Source: Carboxylicivirga linearis (GTDB lineage Bacteria; Bacteroidota; Bacteroidia; Bacteroidales; Marinilabiliaceae). From it: a DNA stretch of 64,000 nt. The notes beneath the pieces were generated by a model. The model was not told the DNA's origin, did not search any database, and saw only the letters and a program-made list of their open reading frames with translations. Location of the stretch: contig NZ_JAGUCO010000007.1 of the NCBI RefSeq assembly GCF_018271995.1, forward strand, positions 172,765 through 236,764, given 5' to 3'. A program made the position numbers and the translations under genes. Positions 24,152 through 33,580 of this stretch are shown here, piece by piece. Every line of letters starts with the position of its first letter. The first letter of the stretch is position 1.

Positions 24152-26713
24152 ATGAAAATGAATCTAAAAACTACTTTTCTGAATGCGTTAGTACTCTGCT
24201 CGTTGATGTTTACGGGCACGGTGGGGGCGCAAACAACAACAACAACAAACAGGGCTTTGGAGGCAATGGTTTCTACGTCTCATGTTTCTCCCTGGGAAAT
24301 TCTGGGAGCAGTAAATGATGGAGTGTCATCAACCAGCTCAACAGCCAAACCGGCTGAAGGAGCTTATGGAAACTGGAATGGTGAAGGTTTCTATGATACA
24401 TACAACTGGGTGCAATACGAATGGGAACATCCAATTAATATTGAGTCCACTAACGTATTTTGGTGGTCTGATGGAGGTGGTATATCTCAACCAACAGATG
24501 CTTATATTGAATATTGGAATGGAATAAGTTGGATAAATGCAGGGGCAATTGGATTAGAGTTAGATGTAGATAACTCTTTAGATATAGGGGTATGGTCCAG
24601 TAAAATTCGGATCAATATGAAGAGTGATACATCAACTGGTATTATTGAGTGGAGGGTTATGGCCACTGATGAAACACCATGTGATGCCTCTGAAATAACT
24701 ACCTTAATACAAGTGAATGATTCGCAGGAAGAACCATTGTCAAACGTGGTAGTAGGTGTGGGTGATAATGTAACCATTACCGCACAGACAACAGGAGAGG
24801 GAGAATTGTATTGGTTCGATCCTGATGGAGAAAGCACCACAGGAATTACTAGTTTAATCCTTGATAATATACAGGCAGAGCAGTCCGGATCATATAAAAT
24901 TGTAAGTATTAATGATTGTGGCGGTTATTCTGAAGTCAAAGTTATTATTACTGTTAGTTTAAGTAATGATGGTTCAGCTTATAACTGGCCAACCTACGAT
25001 CCACCTATCTATTATGATTTTAGAGATGAATTTCCTGAATTAGAAATGCCAACGCAGGATTTGGACGATTGTGCCAATGTGGCCGGTCGTAAGTCTTCAG
25101 GATGGTGGACATTTGTATGGGGACCAAATGCCAGAAGTGAGATAACGGATGCAGCCATAGATCCAATGTTGGAACGATTCAATGAAGATTTTGCTTACTT
25201 CAGAGATACAATGGGCTGGCCACCTGATAGAAGGGTTAAGGATGGATATAGAAGTGCTATTTATTTATTTGGTTCGGGTTTATGTACCGATGATGCAGAC
25301 ACAACAGCCTTAGGTGGTTGGATGGGTAATATTAATTACCAGGGAATTAATTACCCTAATGTTTTGGCATCTTATTATCCGGTTTACTCTTTTGATCCTA
25401 ATTGTCCGTATGCTGATCGTGAAGGTCAGATGGGAGCGATGATTCACGAAGGAATTCATGCTTTATTGGCTGATTTACCGGGTGCTAAAAATTCAGCATG
25501 GTTTCATGAAGGAGGAAATACCTGGTTACAACAGGAGATGGAATCAAAAAAGGCTGATGATTATTCATCAATGGGATTCTTGAATGCCGGTGCCTTAATT
25601 GCTCCGTTTATGCCTATTGAATGTTACAGCGGATGGCTTCAGGATGATAGTTTTGGTGGTCCATCAGCTGAAGGAGTAAATATGGGTGATGAAAATGGTC
25701 AAATTTGTACATGGCGTAATTTGCTTGGTGGTAACCAATACGGAAATATCTTCCCGGTAATTTTTAGTCAAATTTTTGGAGACCATAGTGTGGCCTGGAT
25801 ATGGAGACATTGCGAAAACAGGGTTTTGGAAGGTATTTCTGACACTTTGGGTGATTATCAAATGCGCCGACTTATAATGGAATACAGGGCTAAACAAGCT
25901 TTGCTGGATATTGGTAAATGGTCAGGTGCATGCCGTGATTTAATTGATGCGAACTTTGGAATCAGCATTCATTCTGAGTGGGAACCATCATGGTTAAACC
26001 CTGAGGTATGGTATGCTACCCCATATGCAATAACTTCAGATGATGGCAATGGATTGTTAACTCCTGAGTATAGAACCACTCCGGGGTGGTCAGGTGCTAA
26101 CCAAATCCCTTTGATTGTTGAAGGAGATAAAGTTTCGGTTGATTTCCAGCCTATTGGTCAAAATATGAGTTGTCAATTATGTTACCGGTCAACAGATGGT
26201 TCGTATGTGTATGGACAACCTGTGTTAGGTGGGCAATGTTCATTGAACCTTGACAAACCAGCTGCTAATAATGTCGTTTTTGCTGTTATTTGTAATACAG
26301 ATTACATCTATGAAGGAGAACAGACTCGTAAGGCTCATTTCGATTATCGCTTACAGTTGGGTGACGGTGTTAAAGAACGCGGTCACTGGAATGTACGCTG
26401 GTACCAATGGGATCAACAACTTTCAAATATAGATATTCCAACCTCAATTAGAATTGAAGAAGGTGTTGTGAAAAAGCTTACAGTGTATCCTAATCCAGCA
26501 ACATCAGGTGATGATATAAAAGTTAGTTTTGGAAATAATGACGGCGATTTGGCTAACTTGAAAATTTACAGCTTAAGCGGACGATTAATTGTAAACACTA
26601 AAACATCTAATTCTGAAATAATGCTTAATAGTTCAGAATTTGAAAAAGGAATTTATGTAATGTCTGTAAATCATTCAGGCACTACTGAAACTTTTAAATT
26701 GGTTATTCGATAG
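24152..26713 (+). CDS. Secreted putative metallopeptidase with type IX sorting domain
   Basis: This is an 853-residue exported protein. The signal peptide is about 1-26 (ending VGAQ) and is followed by a Thr run encoded by CAA/ACA repeats. Residues about 30-175 form a discoidin-like beta domain, and about 180-270 an Ig-like domain. The central region has MIHEGIHALLADLPG (H432, E433, H436), then WFHEGGNTWLQ with E453 as a plausible third zinc ligand of a gluzincin-like fold. The last 75 residues (LTVYPNPATSGDDIKV to ETFKLVIR) are a Por/T9SS C-terminal sorting domain. I infer a secreted or surface-attached peptidase. A terminator follows. Confidence 0.82.
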   Translation: MKMNLKTTFLNALVLCSLMFTGTVGAQTTTTTNRALEAMVSTSHVSPWEILGAVNDGVSSTSSTAKPAEGAYGNWNGEGFYDTYNWVQYEWEHPINIESTNVFWWSDGGGISQPTDAYIEYWNGISWINAGAIGLELDVDNSLDIGVWSSKIRINMKSDTSTGIIEWRVMATDETPCDASEITTLIQVNDSQEEPLSNVVVGVGDNVTITAQTTGEGELYWFDPDGESTTGITSLILDNIQAEQSGSYKIVSINDCGGYSEVKVIITVSLSNDGSAYNWPTYDPPIYYDFRDEFPELEMPTQDLDDCANVAGRKSSGWWTFVWGPNARSEITDAAIDPMLERFNEDFAYFRDTMGWPPDRRVKDGYRSAIYLFGSGLCTDDADTTALGGWMGNINYQGINYPNVLASYYPVYSFDPNCPYADREGQMGAMIHEGIHALLADLPGAKNSAWFHEGGNTWLQQEMESKKADDYSSMGFLNAGALIAPFMPIECYSGWLQDDSFGGPSAEGVNMGDENGQICTWRNLLGGNQYGNIFPVIFSQIFGDHSVAWIWRHCENRVLEGISDTLGDYQMRRLIMEYRAKQALLDIGKWSGACRDLIDANFGISIHSEWEPSWLNPEVWYATPYAITSDDGNGLLTPEYRTTPGWSGANQIPLIVEGDKVSVDFQPIGQNMSCQLCYRSTDGSYVYGQPVLGGQCSLNLDKPAANNVVFAVICNTDYIYEGEQTRKAHFDYRLQLGDGVKERGHWNVRWYQWDQQLSNIDIPTSIRIEEGVVKKLTVYPNPATSGDDIKVSFGNNDGDLANLKIYSLSGRLIVNTKTSNSEIMLNSSEFEKGIYVMSVNHSGTTETFKLVIR

Positions 26714-26751
26714 ATTAATTTTTTCTATAACAGTTCAAGAGTGTTAAGAAG

Positions 26752-26792
26752 AAGCTGCCTCAAAATTAGTATTTGGGGCAGCTTTGTTTTTT
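26752..26792 (+). terminator. Terminator after the T9SS-sorted protein gene
   Basis: AAGCTGCCTCAAA (26752-26764) pairs with TTTGGGGCAGCTT (26772-26784), with one G-T pair and a seven-base loop. It is followed by TGTTTTTT. Confidence 0.88.
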
Positions 26793-26801
26793 GCATACAT
26801 T

Positions 26802-27800
26802 CTATGCCCACACGGGTTTAGAAATTCTTTCAATTTGTTCTAATTCTTTGGCTGAAAACTCAAGATTATTTAATGCAGCCAAATTATTACTTAGCTGATT
26901 GGTTGAAGATGCTCCAACTAATACCGAAGTTACTGTATTGTGGCTCAATAGCCATGCTATAGCCATTTGGGCCAATGATTGGCCACGTTGTTGAGCTAAC
27001 TCATTTAATTCAAATATGGCTTTACGCTTAACATCGGTGAGCATTGATTCTTTTAGAAAATGCCCTTTAGCCATTCTCGAATCTTCAGGAATTTCTTTTA
27101 AGTAGCGATCGGTAAGAAGACCTTGGGCCAGTGGTGAAAATGGAATACAACCAATACCTCTTTTGTCTAATACGTCCAGTAATCCTCCTTCAACCCATCG
27201 CTCAAAAATATGGTAACGGGGCTGATGAATTAAGCACGGAGTACCCAATTCGCGAAGAATAGATTCCGCTTTTTGAGTTTGCTCGGCTGTGTAATTAGAT
27301 AAGCCAACATACAAAGCTTTTCCTTGACGAACCATTAAGTCCAAAGCTCCCATTGTTTCTTCTAAAGGTGTTTCAGGATCGGGACGATGATGATAAAAAA
27401 TATCTACATAATCAAGTCCCATTCGTTTCAGGCTTTGGTTGAGGCTGGCCATAAGGTTCTTTTTGGATCCCCATTCGCCGTAAGGACCATCCCACATAAG
27501 GTAACCTGCCTTGGATGATATTACCAACTCATCGCGATATACACCTAAGTCTTTCTTTAAAACCCGACCCAGTGTTTCTTCTGCTGAACCAGGTTCAGGT
27601 CCGTAATTATTGGCCAAATCAAAATGCGTTACTCCATTATCAAAAGCATGCAACAGAATAGATCGCGAATTATCAAAAACATCGGCCGATCCAAAGTTAT
27701 GCCACAAACCCAATGATATGGCCGGAAGCTTTAATCCACTTCGTCCGCATCTATTGTATTTCATCGTATCGTAACGGTTACTGGCAGCTATGTAATTCAT
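26802..27800 (-). CDS. Aldo/keto reductase, YghZ/Gpr-like
   Basis: This is a cytosolic NADPH-dependent oxidoreductase of the aldo/keto reductase superfamily, 332 residues. The catalytic tetrad can be followed: D near 59 with Y in HFDLANNYGPEPG, K in ISSKAGYLMW, and H in YVDIFYHHRPDPETPLEE. The extended LWHNFG and GPYGEWGSKKNLMASLNQSL motifs resemble L-glyceraldehyde 3-phosphate reductases. It is 7 bp downstream of the M64 peptidase gene, so the two may be co-transcribed. The substrate is inferred from similarity only. Confidence 0.85.
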   Translation of the reverse strand: MNYIAASNRYDTMKYNRCGRSGLKLPAISLGLWHNFGSADVFDNSRSILLHAFDNGVTHFDLANNYGPEPGSAEETLGRVLKKDLGVYRDELVISSKAGYLMWDGPYGEWGSKKNLMASLNQSLKRMGLDYVDIFYHHRPDPETPLEETMGALDLMVRQGKALYVGLSNYTAEQTQKAESILRELGTPCLIHQPRYHIFERWVEGGLLDVLDKRGIGCIPFSPLAQGLLTDRYLKEIPEDSRMAKGHFLKESMLTDVKRKAIFELNELAQQRGQSLAQMAIAWLLSHNTVTSVLVGASSTNQLSNNLAALNNLEFSAKELEQIERISKPVWA

Positions 27801-27807
27801 TTTAATA

Positions 27808-29088
27808 TTATTGAGTTAGAAATTTTATCATTTTATCTCCTGCATCTGAGCATACTTCACAAAAACCTTTGGCTTCGTTTGATTTCATTCTACAGTTTAC
27901 CGCTGGACGATAAACACCTTTTGAAACATATCCTCCTCCTTCAAAAACGCCGGTTTGGTTTTTAAATTCAGAATCAACCGGAGTGGGTACCGGAGTGTGT
28001 GATGATAGCATCTTCTTCCATTTGGCGTCAAAGTTGACTAAGGTAGTGATATTGGGCTGCCAGGGTTCTACTTTTAAATCAAAAAAGTCCTGATAAGCAA
28101 CATCTGAAGTGTAGTATTCATCAGCCAGGCCAAATAAACCATGTCCTAATTCGTGAATCATAACTTTATAAGCCAATGGATGATCGGCTGTGCCAAGTGA
28201 GAAATGATTGTAAATACCACCACCACCATAGCGACTTGAATTAACCAGTACAACAATATGATCGTATGGAGCTTCTGCAGCTATGTCTCTGATGGCTTTA
28301 ACATCAGTTGTTTCAAGATATCTGTCTACATAAAAAGTATTGAATGCTGAGTTAACAGCGGTTTCTTTCCAAATGCCTTTTTCAGGTTCGCTGGGGCCAC
28401 TATCTTTCGACGGTGAACACACTGCCCAAAAGTTAAACTTGTCTTTGTTTTGAGCGTATGGTTTTTGTTTCAATAAGTATTCAGCATGTTTTTTTACATC
28501 GCTTTTAAATTTCTCCATTTCATCAGATTGATACCCTTCGGCAATAAAAACGAGATCAACCATTTTATCCGATGCGCCGTTATTAATGATTTTGGCAACT
28601 TCGTATTTTCCGGTAGAGAATTGTCTTATATTAACATCGCTTGGATTAATCTTCTGACTTAGCATGGTGGTGAAATTACCGCCGCGATGGCGTTCTTCTA
28701 AAACAAATGTGACTTCATTTTTAGGATATGGAAAAGTGACAGTTTGATAAAATGCCTTTCTCATATTTTTAGCTTCCTCAGTACTTCTCCATTCTTCAAA
28801 AAGGGTACAAAAACCTTTGGAATATAATGTGTCAGATGAAGCATCATCGATAATAAAAAAGCGATATTCTCCGTAGTTAAATTTGTCAATCAGGTTGGTT
28901 TTAGAACCTCCCCAAAAAGGTTCCTTCTTAATTTCAGTGATATAAACCGTTTGGTTTTGTTTATTACCAGCCATTATTAGATCAATGCGCATCGAATGGT
29001 CTTCAAAATTCTTCTCAAAAACAGATTGGGCTTTAATGCAGCTTGTGATTCCAAAAAAGATAATGATATTTACTAAGAGTTTTTGCAT
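27808..29088 (-). CDS. M64 family (IgA peptidase-like) exported metallopeptidase
   Basis: This 426-residue protein has a signal peptide (about 1-20; either SPI cleavage after IKA or a lipoprotein at Cys17 in GITSC). The N-terminal region (about 25-150) is the beta domain found in M64 proteins. The peptidase domain starts near DKMVDLVFIAEGYQ and has HELGHGLFGLADEYY (H312, E313, H316, with D323-E324), the M64 zinc motif. Bacteroidota members act on extracellular proteins. It is upstream of the aldo/keto reductase gene on the same strand. Confidence 0.88.
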   Translation of the reverse strand: MQKLLVNIIIFFGITSCIKAQSVFEKNFEDHSMRIDLIMAGNKQNQTVYITEIKKEPFWGGSKTNLIDKFNYGEYRFFIIDDASSDTLYSKGFCTLFEEWRSTEEAKNMRKAFYQTVTFPYPKNEVTFVLEERHRGGNFTTMLSQKINPSDVNIRQFSTGKYEVAKIINNGASDKMVDLVFIAEGYQSDEMEKFKSDVKKHAEYLLKQKPYAQNKDKFNFWAVCSPSKDSGPSEPEKGIWKETAVNSAFNTFYVDRYLETTDVKAIRDIAAEAPYDHIVVLVNSSRYGGGGIYNHFSLGTADHPLAYKVMIHELGHGLFGLADEYYTSDVAYQDFFDLKVEPWQPNITTLVNFDAKWKKMLSSHTPVPTPVDSEFKNQTGVFEGGGYVSKGVYRPAVNCRMKSNEAKGFCEVCSDAGDKMIKFLTQ

Positions 29089-29156
29089 AGAATTAATTTT
29101 ATCAAAGAATTAAAAATACAGTTTTAAACCAAGAATCAAGTACAAAATTATAAATA

Positions 29157-30443
29157 ATGGAAACGGTTGTTGAAAAAGGAACTATTGAGTTTGACAATAT
29201 AATTAATAGTAAAATTGATAAGTATTTCGAAAGTATAGGATTATCAGATACTTCAGGTTTGTTAGTGAAGGTCGCCGTGCTTGCAGTTATTGTCTTGCTT
29301 ATTAGTTATTTGGTGAATAAACTTACCAAATATTACATTATTAAAGCCATTGAAAGAGTTATTCGAAAAACAAAATCTAAATACGATGATTTCTTTGTTG
29401 ATCGTCAGGTATTTCAGCGATTGTCTCATCTGGCACCGGCCTTTGTATTATATATTTTTAATGGAATTGTGTTTAATGATTTTCCACAGGTTGGAGAAGT
29501 CGTTCATAAAGCCATTCTTATCTATTTAGTTATTGTTTTTGTTTGGAGTCTAACAGCTTTTTTTAGTGCTGTTATGGATATCTATGATAGTCATGATTAT
29601 GCACAAGAACGCCCGATCAAAGGCTATGTGCAGGTTGCACAGATTATCGGTTATTTTATTGGTATTTTGCTAATCGTATCCATTGTTTTTAATGTTGAGT
29701 TGATGGCATTATTTACTGGCTTGGGTGCTATTGCGGCAGTTTTATTACTTATTTTTAAAGATACCATATTAGGATTGGTTGCCAGTGTGCAATTATCAGC
29801 TTATAAAATGGTTCGGGCCGGTGATTGGGTAAGCATGCCTTCGCATAATGCCGATGGTACTGTGGTGGATATTTCGTTGAACACCGTAAAGATTCAGAAC
29901 TGGGATAAAACCATAACCACTATACCCACTTACGAAATGGTTTCGCACCCATTTATGAATTGGAAAGGAATGGAAGATTCAGGAGGTCGACGAATAAAGC
30001 GTGCCGTTAATATTGATATGCGTAGTGTGAAGTTTTGCTCAAAAGATTTGTTGGAGCGGGCCAAAAAGATGCATTATTTAAAAGATTATGTGGAAAAGAA
30101 AGAGGTGGAGCTGGCAAATTATAACAAAGAAATGGGTATTGATGAAAGTGTTACAGTTAATGGCCGACGAATGACCAATATTGGTTTGTTTCGAAAATAC
30201 CTGGAAGCGTACCTGCATCATCATCCTAAAATACATAAAGACATGACTTTTTTGGTACGCCATTTGCAACCAACTGAAAAAGGATTACCTATTGAATTTT
30301 ATGTGTTTAGTAATGATCAGGCATGGGCAAATTACGAATCGATTCAGGCAGATATTATGGACCATATTCTGGCTATTTTACCTGAGTTTGATTTGAAGGT
30401 GTATCAATTTCCAACATCAGGCAGTTTACCCATGGAAAACTAA
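29157..30443 (+). CDS. YbdG-type mechanosensitive channel
   Basis: This is a 428-residue MscS-superfamily channel of the miniconductance type. It has five membrane helices (about 20-40, 70-88, 97-117, 137-156, 168-200). The pore helix with GLGAIAAVLLLIFKDTILGL leads into the beta domain with the YbdG signature ADGTVVDISLNTVKIQNWDK, then TITTIPTY. The long C-terminal region includes the YbdG-specific insertion before TFLVRHLQPTEKGLPIEFY. It is divergent from the M64 gene and 250 bp upstream of the Lrp gene. Confidence 0.9.
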   Translation: METVVEKGTIEFDNIINSKIDKYFESIGLSDTSGLLVKVAVLAVIVLLISYLVNKLTKYYIIKAIERVIRKTKSKYDDFFVDRQVFQRLSHLAPAFVLYIFNGIVFNDFPQVGEVVHKAILIYLVIVFVWSLTAFFSAVMDIYDSHDYAQERPIKGYVQVAQIIGYFIGILLIVSIVFNVELMALFTGLGAIAAVLLLIFKDTILGLVASVQLSAYKMVRAGDWVSMPSHNADGTVVDISLNTVKIQNWDKTITTIPTYEMVSHPFMNWKGMEDSGGRRIKRAVNIDMRSVKFCSKDLLERAKKMHYLKDYVEKKEVELANYNKEMGIDESVTVNGRRMTNIGLFRKYLEAYLHHHPKIHKDMTFLVRHLQPTEKGLPIEFYVFSNDQAWANYESIQADIMDHILAILPEFDLKVYQFPTSGSLPMEN

Positions 30444-30694
30444 CTATTTATTTTATAATGCTTATAAATTATAGTTACATTGATGGATTTTTAACTATAT
30501 GTATATATTAATGTATTGAAATTAAGGTGGATGTGTGGATTTAAAATCCTTATGAGTAGTTGTTTTTGAAAGTTAAATTATTCACATTGTGATGGATTAT
30601 CATTGGATATTAAATTTATATAGATTAATTTCGTACCAAATCATAAATGAAAGTGTAAATTTATTTACAAATTCTAACAATTGTCAAAAATAGT

Positions 30695-31159
30695 ATGGAG
30701 AGCAATTCACAAATCGATAGCTTAGATAAGAAAATTTTATCGCTGATTACTAAGAATGCACGTATTCCGTTTTTAGAAGTTGCCCGCGAGTGTAAAGTAT
30801 CAGGAGCAGCTATTCATCAGCGTATTCAACGATTGATGAACATGGGCGTTATTAAGGGTTCTGAGTTTATCATTAATCCAACCAAAATTGGGTATCATAC
30901 TTGTGCTTTCATGGGTATTTTTCTTAAAAAAGCAAGTTTGTTTGATAAGGTGGTGAAGATGTTGGAAGATATACCTCAAATTGTTGAATGTCATTACACA
31001 ACAGGACAATATGCTGTTTTTATTAAGATTTATGCCAAGAGTAATGAGCATTTGAAGAGAATATTACATGATAAACTGCAATCAATTGCTGGTATATCAG
31101 CTACAGAAACTATTATTTCGCTGGATGAGAGTTTTAAACGTCAATTGCCAATAGAGTAG
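30695..31159 (+). CDS. Lrp/AsnC family transcriptional regulator
   Basis: This is a feast/famine DNA-binding regulator of 154 residues. The N-terminal winged helix-turn-helix (LDKKILSLITKNARIPFLEV, then CKVSGAAIHQRIQRLMNMGV) is followed by the RAM/AsnC ligand-binding domain (about 68-145; VECHYTTGQYAVFIKIYAKS). The effector and targets are unknown, and no amino-acid gene is adjacent. It is monocistronic with a strong terminator 22 bp downstream. Confidence 0.92.
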   Translation: MESNSQIDSLDKKILSLITKNARIPFLEVARECKVSGAAIHQRIQRLMNMGVIKGSEFIINPTKIGYHTCAFMGIFLKKASLFDKVVKMLEDIPQIVECHYTTGQYAVFIKIYAKSNEHLKRILHDKLQSIAGISATETIISLDESFKRQLPIE

Positions 31160-31180
31160 TTATTCTTATATGTAAAATAT

Positions 31181-31208
31181 AAAACCCCGCTTCTGCGGGG
31201 TTTTTTTA
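31181..31208 (+). terminator. Terminator after the Lrp gene
   Basis: AAACCCCGC (31182-31190), loop TTCT, GCGGGGTTT, then a T7 run. The last bases overlap the stop end of the convergent gene at 31206. Confidence 0.92.
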
Positions 31209-31760
31209 TAACATCCATTTTGCATGGATTATATTAAAGAGCCCTTCGTTAAACTTCAGGAAAGCATTTTTGGTATTAGTGCAGATCTGCGATTCCCTTA
31301 CCATATCCAATGTAACATCTTCTTCTAATAAAGGCCTTTCGTATCTTGCCTTGGGTACATTTAAATCAAGATGTGGCAGTGTGTGATTGGTTGCTTTAAT
31401 AGTGTATTCATCCTTAGTAATTACACCTTTTTCAATTAATAACGGATGTGCTTCGAAAAAATTGAAGGTGTTATTTCCTAAATACAAATGAAGATCGAAA
31501 CGTTGCATTAGAGGTATTTCATAATAAAAGGCAAATCTATTCTGGGCATCATTTAAATGAATACGAACACAATTGGTTGATTTATTAATTGGTGAATAAA
31601 TAATTTCCCATATCAACTGATTGTGATCAATAAAGAAAATGTTGAGTTTATTTATTAGTCTTAATCGTGGTAAAGCAATGGACGAAAAATGTGGATCATC
31701 TTTGTATTGTTCACATAGTTGATCGATTGTTTTATCAGATAAAATTAGTTTCTCAGACAT
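31206..31760 (-). CDS. Hypothetical protein downstream of the split 5'-nucleotidase
   Basis: This is an unrecognised 184-residue soluble protein. It has no signal peptide and alternates predicted strands and loops (FFIDHNQLIWEIIYSP, FAFYYEIPLMQRFDLHLYLG). Its ATG overlaps the end of the metallophosphoesterase gene by 8 bp, so it is translated from the same message as the split nucleotidase pair. The functional link is unknown. Confidence 0.55.
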   Translation of the reverse strand: MSEKLILSDKTIDQLCEQYKDDPHFSSIALPRLRLINKLNIFFIDHNQLIWEIIYSPINKSTNCVRIHLNDAQNRFAFYYEIPLMQRFDLHLYLGNNTFNFFEAHPLLIEKGVITKDEYTIKATNHTLPHLDLNVPKARYERPLLEEDVTLDMVRESQICTNTKNAFLKFNEGLFNIIHAKWML

Positions 31761-32664
31761 GGTATGTGGTGTTCAAAATAGTAGGATTACTTGCATCTTT
31801 TGAAAAGGTGATATCCAAATGCCCCAGGAATATCCCTGATTTACCTACTTGATTGATAACAACGTTCTTTCCAATTTTGTTTTTGACCGTTTCTGGTTCA
31901 GACATAAAAGTATGAGTATGACCACCTAAAATCATATCAATGAAAGATGTATTTTCAGCGAGCTTTATATCAGATACTTTTTCATCATCATACTTAAATC
32001 CAAGGTGTGATAAAGCAATAATGTAGTCGCAATTCTTTTCTTCTTTAAGTAATTTAGCTGTTTTATTAGCCACTTCAATAGGATTAAGATATTGGGTGTT
32101 ACCAAAACGATCCTGATTAACCAATCCATCCAATTCAATACCTAAACCCATTACACCAACTTTTATAGGTCCTTTAGTAAAGGTTTTGAAAGGTAATGTC
32201 ATGTTTTCCAGTGGGGTATTCTTAAAGATGTAATTGCTGCATATAAATGGAAATTTGGCTTTTTGTAGTTGTTTAGCTAACTCTTCAATTCCATTGTCAA
32301 ATTCGTGATTCCCAATAGTTGCAGCATCATATCCCAGTTTACTCATGAGCTTAATTTCTAACTCCCCTTTATAAAAGTTAAAATACGGTGTGCCCTGAAA
32401 TATATCACCGCAATCAAAGAGTAAAACATGCTCGTTTTCTTGTCGGATTTTATCAACCAATGCAGCTCGCTTGGCAAATCCTCCACCATTAGGATATTTG
32501 TAATGATCGGATGGAAGTGGTTCAATCTGGCTATGTACATCATTGGTATGTAAAATAGACAATCGAACTTCCTTTTGCGAACAAGAATAAAGTTGGGGCG
32601 TAATTGCAGCCGTAAATGCACCAGCTCCTAATTGTTTAATGAATTTCCGTCTGTTCTGTATCAT
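31753..32664 (-). CDS. Metallophosphoesterase half of a split 5'-nucleotidase, Tat signal
   Basis: This 303-residue protein begins with a twin-arginine signal (NRRKFIKQLGAGAF) and then the calcineurin-like domain of UshA-type 5'-nucleotidases. LHTNDVHSQIEPLP, DCGDIFQGTPYFN, GNHEFDNGIEEL and GGHTHTF are the two-metal ligand motifs. The C-terminal substrate-binding domain normally fused to it is encoded by the previous gene, whose stop overlaps this start by 4 bp (ATGA). I infer that the two act as a complex in nucleotide scavenging. A Cys at the end of the signal (PQLYSCSQ) suggests a lipoprotein. Confidence 0.88.
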   Translation of the reverse strand: MIQNRRKFIKQLGAGAFTAAITPQLYSCSQKEVRLSILHTNDVHSQIEPLPSDHYKYPNGGGFAKRAALVDKIRQENEHVLLFDCGDIFQGTPYFNFYKGELEIKLMSKLGYDAATIGNHEFDNGIEELAKQLQKAKFPFICSNYIFKNTPLENMTLPFKTFTKGPIKVGVMGLGIELDGLVNQDRFGNTQYLNPIEVANKTAKLLKEEKNCDYIIALSHLGFKYDDEKVSDIKLAENTSFIDMILGGHTHTFMSEPETVKNKIGKNVVINQVGKSGIFLGHLDITFSKDASNPTILNTTYHV

Positions 32665-33428
32665 AGCTTTATTCTATTGTCTAATTGGGAATTTGCTTTT
32701 TCGTTGTTTGCTTCCAGTTTTTTAATGTGATTAATAATCATATCCCGAAGCTTCACTTTGGTTTCGATTATAGTTCCTTTTTTAAACACATCATAATGGT
32801 CGCCACCTTTTGATAGATAGTCAGAGGTTGCTACAACATAATACTCTTTGTTGAAAGGCTTGCCGTTTATCTTAATTCCGGTGGCTTTTTCATCCTTAAT
32901 TGTAAATGATGCACCAGCAACACCGTCTCCTCCCTGACTGGCTACGTAGTTTAAAAATTCAAGTGTTTGATCTTTCGTTAATTTTACCAAAACAACCTCA
33001 TTTTCAAAGGGCATTAATTGAAATATTTTATTAACCGTTATAGGCCCTTCTTCAATAATGGTTCTTAAGCCCTTGTGATTCATCAAGGCCATGTCAGGGG
33101 TAAGTAAATTTTTTTCGCTACTTATTAATCGAGTCTCGTCCAGTATTAAATCCGAAATAAAATTAGTCAGTAATCCTTCAGGTAGGTCTTTATCAAGAGT
33201 GCGAGCAGCATGCCCAATTACCTGATACATTTGAGCATCAATACTATCTTTATATGGAGTTATATAATCAACAACCGAATTTTTCCCTTTATAAGAACTA
33301 TCAATGAAAATAGTTGTTGAGTTTGTTTCTTTGGTTTGATATGAGCCATTATTACAGCCCAATGTAAATATCAAAAGCAAAGAAAATAATGCAATTATTA
33401 AAGTATTGTGTTTGCTGGTTTTCAACAT
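32661..33428 (-). CDS. 5'-nucleotidase C-terminal domain lipoprotein
   Basis: This 255-residue lipoprotein has the signal peptide and lipobox FTLGC (Cys25). The body corresponds to the 5_nucleotid_C domain of UshA (MALMNHKGLRTIIEEGPITV, LMPFENEVVLVKLTKDQ, SQGGDGVAGASFTI). It lacks the catalytic metallophosphoesterase domain, which is the next gene. The order (C-terminal domain first, each half with its own export signal) differs from the fused enzyme. The ATGA overlap with the next gene supports coupled translation. Confidence 0.85.
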   Translation of the reverse strand: MLKTSKHNTLIIALFSLLLIFTLGCNNGSYQTKETNSTTIFIDSSYKGKNSVVDYITPYKDSIDAQMYQVIGHAARTLDKDLPEGLLTNFISDLILDETRLISSEKNLLTPDMALMNHKGLRTIIEEGPITVNKIFQLMPFENEVVLVKLTKDQTLEFLNYVASQGGDGVAGASFTIKDEKATGIKINGKPFNKEYYVVATSDYLSKGGDHYDVFKKGTIIETKVKLRDMIINHIKKLEANNEKANSQLDNRIKL

Positions 33429-33537
33429 AGTTGATAAGATTGTGAATTTACTTACAAAGAAAGGAGAAAGATATATAAAAGGTTTAGGCTAGTGTGTTAA
33501 ATTTATGAAAAAATCGACCATATGGTCTAAAAAAATA

Positions 33538-33557
33538 CCCGAATCAATCGATTCGGG
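33538..33557 (-). terminator. Terminator between the 237-aa gene and the nucleotidase operon
   Basis: CCCGAATC-AATC-GATTCGGG is an eight-bp palindrome. On the minus strand it is followed by TATTTTTTTAG. Confidence 0.85.
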
Positions 33558-33580
33558 CATTTTATCTGAAGTCTATATTT

